Of a stretch of DNA of 18,468 bases, positions 14,863 through 18,468 are shown in pieces; the stretch's first letter is position 1, and each line of letters starts with the position of its first letter. The translations under genes were made by a program, and so were the position numbers. The DNA lies in contig DASWHR010000002.1 in the NCBI GenBank assembly GCA_036398095.1, positions 1-18,468 on the forward strand, read 5' to 3'. The notes beneath the pieces were generated by a model that was not told the DNA's origin, did no database searches, and saw only the letters and a list, made by a program, of their open reading frames with translations. This DNA is from DASWHR01 sp036398095. GTDB taxonomy: Bacteria; Actinomycetota; AC-67.

Positions 14863-15488
14863 CGCGGGTCGCCGGCTTCGGCGCGCTTCGCCTTTCGATG
14901 GCGCCGCGCTTCGACGATCATCGGAAGGATCGACACGAACACGATCACGCCGATGATCGGAAGCAGATACTTGTCAATATCGGGAATCGCGTTGCCCAGC
15001 GCGAAACCGGCCGACGTCACGCCGACCGCCCAGAGAAAGCCGCCGATCACGTTGAAGGCGACGAACGTTCGGTAGGGCATCCGTGCGGCGCCGGCCACGA
15101 TCGGCGCAAACGTGCGAATGAACGGGATGAAGCGCGCCAGCACGATCGTGGACGGCCCGCGTCGAACGTAGAACGCGTGCGCTTTCTCCAAGTGCTCCTT
15201 TCTGAAGAATCGCGAGTCGGGCCGCCGGTACAAGGCGGCGCCGGCGCGAGATCCAAACAGATACCCGACCTGATCGCCGGCGACGGCCGCGACGAACACC
15301 AGCGGCAGCAGCAGCGCGAAGTTCAGCTTGTCGGCCGCCGCGAGCACCCCGGCGGTGAACAGCAAGCTGTCTCCCGGCAGAAAAAACCCGAAGAACAATC
15401 CGGACTCGGCGAAGACGATCGCGACGATGCCGATCAAGCCGAAGGTGGCGATCAGATATTCCGGGTCGAGCAAGTTGGCCAGTCCCAT
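14859..15488 (-). CDS. DedA family integral membrane protein
   Basis: A 209-residue polytopic membrane protein of the DedA (VTT/SNARE-associated) family, whose members act in lipid-carrier or phospholipid flipping and in membrane homeostasis. Family signatures are present: FAESGLFFGFFLPGDSLLF with E28 and D40, GDQVGYLFGS (71-80), and RFIPFIRTFAPIVAG (119-133), which contains the R-x-x-P-x-x-R motif (R119, P122, R125). Hydrophobic segments occur at about 12-35, 55-70, 140-165 and 175-192, and the C-terminal tail is basic. The start at 15488 fits the family N-terminus; 36 upstream codons of open frame are not conserved-looking and are left out. No SD is visible. It is divergent from the methyltransferase gene across 119 bases and convergent with the LVIVD gene. 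Confidence 0.92.
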   Translation of the reverse strand: MGLANLLDPEYLIATFGLIGIVAIVFAESGLFFGFFLPGDSLLFTAGVLAAADKLNFALLLPLVFVAAVAGDQVGYLFGSRAGAALYRRPDSRFFRKEHLEKAHAFYVRRGPSTIVLARFIPFIRTFAPIVAGAARMPYRTFVAFNVIGGFLWAVGVTSAGFALGNAIPDIDKYLLPIIGVIVFVSILPMIVEARRHRKAKRAEAGDPR

Positions 15489-15607
15489 GTCGCGGGAACG
15501 ATACCGGCTCGCCCGCATCGGTGACGCGATGCGCAGCGACCCACGCCGGTGCGCGGCCCGCGCGGTCGAATAGGCTTGGCCGGCAGCGATTCTCAAGGAG
15601 GAGTCCG

Positions 15608-16432
15608 ATGAGCAGCTCCGGGTCTGATTGGAGCGCCGCTTTCGCGGCGGCGAGCGGCGATTCGATGCGCGTCTACGATCGAGTTCTGGCTCGGCTGTTC
15701 ACGCCCTGGGCGCACGACCTGATCATGCGTCTCGCGCCGGCGGCGGGATCGTCCGCGCTCGACGTGGCGTGCGGACCCGGCACCGTCGCCCGGCTCCTCG
15801 CCCGTGCGGTCGGCCCCACCGGACACGTTCGCGCCACCGACATTTCGCCGGCGATGCTCGAGATCGCGCAAACCAAGCCGCTGGACGAAGGAAGCGCGCC
15901 GATCGAATAGATCGCGTCGCCGGCCGCACCGCTGCCGGTCCCCGACGAGTCGGCCGACGTGATCACGTGCCAGCAGGGGCTGCAGTTCTTTCCGGATCCG
16001 GTTGCCTCGCTCGACGAGATGCGTCGCGCCCTTCGCGACGGCGGAGTCGCCGGGGTTTCGATCTGGACCTCGGTCTCCGAGCAGATCTTTCACGTGCTCC
16101 ACGATGCGGCCGAAACGGTTTTGGGACCGGAGCTCGCCGCCCGATATCGCGGACCGTTCTTGATGGCCGGCGACCAAGCCGCCGAAGCGGCCCGCGCGGC
16201 GGGATTCGCCGATGTCACGATCGTGACGCACACCATGCCGGCTGTCATCGACGAGGGCTTCGACGCGATGTTCGACACCCTCGTCGCGTCGGGGATCGCG
16301 ACCGACGTCGCGGCGCTCGATCAGGACGCGTTCGGGTCCTTTCGTGACGAGGCGGCACGCATCGCGCAGCGCTACGCCGACGGGTCGACGCTGCGAGGCT
16401 CGATGACCGCCTCGATCATGCTCGCGTCGTAG
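15608..16432 (+). pseudogene. Class I SAM-dependent methyltransferase interrupted by an in-frame TAG
   Basis: The reading frame codes for a typical class I methyltransferase of about 274 residues, but codon 101 (15908-15910) is TAG. Before it: a start with a very good SD (AAGGAGGAG, 15595-15603), the SAM motif I LDVACGPGTVA (51-61) and the acidic D78 of motif II. After it, in the same frame: IASPAAPLPVPDESADV, ITCQQGLQFFPDP (motif IV region) and a full C-terminal part ending at 16432. Family members typically have Tyr here (IEYI...SPAAPLP), so a single TAC or TAT to TAG change explains the stop. The downstream part has no SD or convincing start, so an intact enzyme would need read-through. 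Six genes here end in TAG, which argues against recoding. It is a recent nonsense mutation or a sequencing error. Confidence 0.88.
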
Positions 16433-16435
16433 GAA

Positions 16436-16882
16436 TCAGATTCGGAGGGGGCGGACCGGGGCGACGATCGCCTGCGGGTCGTCGCGCCACACTTCCGGCT
16501 GGACGTCGATGTAGAGCTCGATCTCGTTTCCGTCGGGATCTTCGATGTAGAGGCTGTGCGTGACGCCGTGATCCGCGGTGCCGGCGACCGTGACTCCGGC
16601 GGCCGTCAGCTCGTCGAGAGCCGAACGAAGCTCGTCGTCGGTCTCGCCGATCTTCAAGCCGAAGTGATACATCCCGACCCGGGGCCCGGCCTGGATCGGC
16701 GCGGCTCCATCTCCGACCTCCAACAGAAGCAGCTCGTGATGCGTCCGGCCCGAGGAGAACACGGCACCTTGCGATCCGAAGCGGGCCACTTCCGTCCAGC
16801 CGAGGATCTCCCCGTAGAACCGGCGCGACCGTTCCACGTCTCGTACGTAGAGCACGACGTGTCCCAACTCTTTCACCTGCAT
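16436..16882 (-). CDS. VOC family protein (glyoxalase / extradiol dioxygenase fold)
   Basis: A 148-residue vicinal oxygen chelate protein, the length of a single two-module VOC subunit. It opens with LGHVVLYVRDVERSRRFYGEILGW, a typical first module strand-helix. H8, H73 (MYHFGLKI) and E122 (NEIELY, with the following Tyr) are in the places of the His-His-Glu metal ligands, so a metal-dependent activity such as glyoxalase-like or dioxygenase-like chemistry is likely; the substrate is unknown. The ATG at 16882 is preceded by GGGAGG with good spacing, which decides the start against a 48-codon upstream extension. A CATAAT hexamer on the minus strand (16936-16931) is a possible -10. The gene converges with the methyltransferase, only three bases apart. 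Confidence 0.92.
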   Translation of the reverse strand: MQVKELGHVVLYVRDVERSRRFYGEILGWTEVARFGSQGAVFSSGRTHHELLLLEVGDGAAPIQAGPRVGMYHFGLKIGETDDELRSALDELTAAGVTVAGTADHGVTHSLYIEDPDGNEIELYIDVQPEVWRDDPQAIVAPVRPLRI

Positions 16883-16944
16883 CCCGCGCCTCCCGTCTCG
16901 GTCTCGCGCACAACTCCGAGCATGCCCCGAATTATGCCCGGGAC

Positions 16945-16973
16945 TTGGCGGGCGCCGGACGCCGTGGGAAAAT
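16945..16973 (+). promoter_or_regulatory. Possible promoter for the HD-GYP/LuxR gene
   Basis: TTGGCG (16945-16950), a 17-base spacer and GAAAAT (16968-16973) match the sigma70 consensus at four of six bases each. It is correctly placed about 78 bases before the ATG at 17051. The rest of the 16883-17050 gap shows only a CATAAT on the other strand that could serve the VOC gene. Confidence 0.35.
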
Positions 16974-17050
16974 GCTCGGACAGCTCGTCCGAAGCAAAGG
17001 GGGACCAATCGACTGCTCCACCACATCCGTCTAGGGCCGGGCGAGGCAAG

Positions 17051-18468
17051 ATGACCGCGTCAGAGGTTCGGCTGGCGGATCTGCTGGCGGCGATCTCGGT
17101 CGCGACCGATCTGGGCATGGGCCAGCAGCCCGAGAAGGCGATTCGCGCGTGCCTGCTCGCGACGGAGTTGGCGCGCGCGATGGGACTGCCGGACGACGAC
17201 GTGCGCGACGTGTACCTGACGACGCTGCTGCGGCATCTCGGGTGCACGGCGACCGCGCACGAAGAGACCTACCTGTTCGGCGGCGACGAGCTCGCATCGC
17301 GCCCCATCGCGGAGCGAACCGACTTCGGCAAACCGGCCGAGGCGATCAAGATGCTGCTGTCGACGGGACGCGGGTCGGGCCTGGATCGCCCGCGGCATCT
17401 TGCGCGCGCGATTCTCGGCGGGAAGAAGGGCGGCGAGCGCGTCGTGCTGGCGCTCTGTGAGGTCGCGTCGCACCTCGCCGAGCGCCTGGCCCTGGGCGCG
17501 GGCGTGGCGACCGCGCTGTATCAGGTGATGGAGCGATGGGACGGCAAGGGCGGCCCGGATGGACTCAAGGGCGAGGACATCGCGCTGCCCGCCCGCGTCG
17601 CCGAGGTCGCGACGCAGGCGATCATCTTCGACCGGCTCGGCGGGCCGGAAGCCGCGCTCGCGGTGGTCGCGCGGCGCGCCGGCGGGTGGTTCGATCCGGC
17701 GGTCGCGGCTGCGTTCTCGACGCACGGCGCGGCGATGCTGTCCCGGATCGCGGCGGCCGATGCATGGCAGGCCGTGCTCGATACCGAACCCGAACCGGTC
17801 CGAACGATCGGCCCGATGAAACTCGACCATGCGCTCCGCACGTTCGCGGACATGGTCGACCTGAAATCTCCGTACACGATCGGACACTCGTCGGGAGTCG
17901 CTGAAATCGCCGAGCGAGCCGCACGCTCGATCGGCATGTCCGACGCCGACGCGACCGGCGTCCGTCGCGCCGCCCTGTTGCACGACCTGGGTCGCACCGG
18001 GGTGTCGAACGCCATCTGGGACAAGCCCGGGCCGCTGTCGACATCCGAATGGGAATCGGTTCGCCTGCACGCCTACCACACCGAGCGGATCGCGAGCCGC
18101 TCGTCCACGCTCGCGCCGCTGGGGCTCATCGCCGGGATGCATCACGAGCGGCAAGACGGCAGCGGCTACCACCGCGGGGCGTCCGGCGCGCAGATCCCCG
18201 TGGCGGCGAAGATCCTTGCCGCGGCCGATGCGTTCCAGGCGATGACCCAAGAGCGTCCCCATCGTCCCGCACGCTCCGGCGCCGAAGTCGCCCGGCTGCT
18301 CGAAGCCGACGCGAGCTTCGACGCCGACTGCGCTCGCGCCGTGATCGCCGCTGCCGGTCAGTCGGTTGCCGTCCGGCCGACGCGGCCGGCCGGCTTGAGC
18401 GAACGGGAGATCGATGTCGTCAGGCTGCTCGCGCGCGGCCTGTCCAACCGCGAGATTGCCGCGCGGTT
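17051..18468 (+). CDS. Tandem HD-GYP-type phosphohydrolase with C-terminal LuxR-type HTH, runs off right edge
   Basis: At least 472 codons, cut by the window end. The N-terminal half (about 1-195) is a degenerate HD-GYP-like module: where HD is expected it reads RHLGC (61-65), and the GYP loop is RWDGKGGPDGLKGEDI (162-177). The second half (about 257-400) keeps the HD dyad in LLHDLGRTGVSN (H311-D312), HAYHTERI and HHERQDGSGYHRG (364-376), although GYP is GYH. HD-GYP domains generally hydrolyse cyclic-di-GMP or similar nucleotides. From residue 447 a LuxR/GerE helix-turn-helix begins (AGLSEREIDVVRLLARGLSN), so the protein probably couples nucleotide or stress sensing to transcription. The ATG has GAGG four bases upstream; the start agrees with the first predicted helix. 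No partner gene is visible. Activity of the first module is doubtful and that of the second plausible. Confidence 0.9.
   Translation, partial: MTASEVRLADLLAAISVATDLGMGQQPEKAIRACLLATELARAMGLPDDDVRDVYLTTLLRHLGCTATAHEETYLFGGDELASRPIAERTDFGKPAEAIKMLLSTGRGSGLDRPRHLARAILGGKKGGERVVLALCEVASHLAERLALGAGVATALYQVMERWDGKGGPDGLKGEDIALPARVAEVATQAIIFDRLGGPEAALAVVARRAGGWFDPAVAAAFSTHGAAMLSRIAAADAWQAVLDTEPEPVRTIGPMKLDHALRTFADMVDLKSPYTIGHSSGVAEIAERAARSIGMSDADATGVRRAALLHDLGRTGVSNAIWDKPGPLSTSEWESVRLHAYHTERIASRSSTLAPLGLIAGMHHERQDGSGYHRGASGAQIPVAAKILAAADAFQAMTQERPHRPARSGAEVARLLEADASFDADCARAVIAAAGQSVAVRPTRPAGLSEREIDVVRLLARGLSNREIAAR

Noticed and set aside
15908..15910. Pyrrolysine or other amber recoding
   Set aside because: TAG ends at least six other genes here, including this one's natural end; no recoding element is visible, and the expected residue is Tyr, one base away.
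15911..16432. Independent small gene made from the methyltransferase C-terminal half
   Set aside because: No SD and only an internal GTG start; it lacks the SAM-binding motif and continues the upstream frame exactly.
17060..18262. A 400-codon minus-strand open frame
   Set aside because: Antisense shadow of the HD-GYP protein, whose conserved motifs are on the plus strand.

Overview
This is an 18.5 kb window of G+C-rich bacterial chromosome with third-codon positions dominated by G/C. The contents suggest an Actinomycetota-like lineage: a HelD/HelR-type RNA polymerase recycling helicase, a tandem HD-GYP protein with a LuxR-type DNA-binding end, lipoproteins, several starts without a Shine-Dalgarno sequence, and a gene pair whose domains I remember mainly from actinobacterial hypothetical proteins. 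Phylum is an inference; there is no rRNA or other marker. I found no tRNA, rRNA, CRISPR array, insertion sequence, phage gene or attachment site, and no gene-free stretch longer than about 170 bases.

Left part (1-8434) lies entirely on the minus strand. In transcription order it holds a membrane-anchored alpha/beta-hydrolase (8434-7361); a membrane protein with a Pro/Asp hexapeptide-repeat tail (7295-6441), overlapping by four bases a GAF-like protein (6444-5665); an orphan lipoprotein (5647-4811); a large secreted serine hydrolase (4718-2493); a GlcD-type FAD-linked 2-hydroxyacid dehydrogenase (2419-1046); and the N-terminal 291 codons of a DEAD-box RNA helicase that runs off the left edge.

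Middle part (8481-14862) is on the plus strand. A well-formed sigma70-type promoter (TTGACC, 18 bp, TAAAAT) precedes an 897-residue exported protein that joins a glycine-rich, polyglycine/PGRS-like region and a short collagen-like stretch to a sialidase-fold beta-propeller with about six Asp-box motifs. It is followed by the HelD-family helicase and, 20 bases later, an LVIVD-repeat beta-propeller lipoprotein.

Right part (14859-18468) mixes strands. A DedA membrane protein converges with the LVIVD gene, their stop codons overlapping in a CTAG palindrome. A SAM-dependent methyltransferase is split by an in-frame TAG at codon 101 and looks like a recent pseudogene. A VOC-family (glyoxalase/extradiol dioxygenase fold) protein converges on it with 3 bases between. 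A tandem HD-GYP/LuxR regulator runs off the right edge.

The window is rich in envelope and exported proteins: two hydrolases, two lipoproteins, a glycine-rich surface propeller, a Pro-rich membrane protein and DedA. They are interspersed with RNA/transcription housekeeping (DEAD-box helicase, HelD) and one signalling protein. No single pathway ties them together. The most unusual items are the glycine-rich/propeller fusion, the split two-gene membrane/GAF pair and the amber-interrupted methyltransferase.
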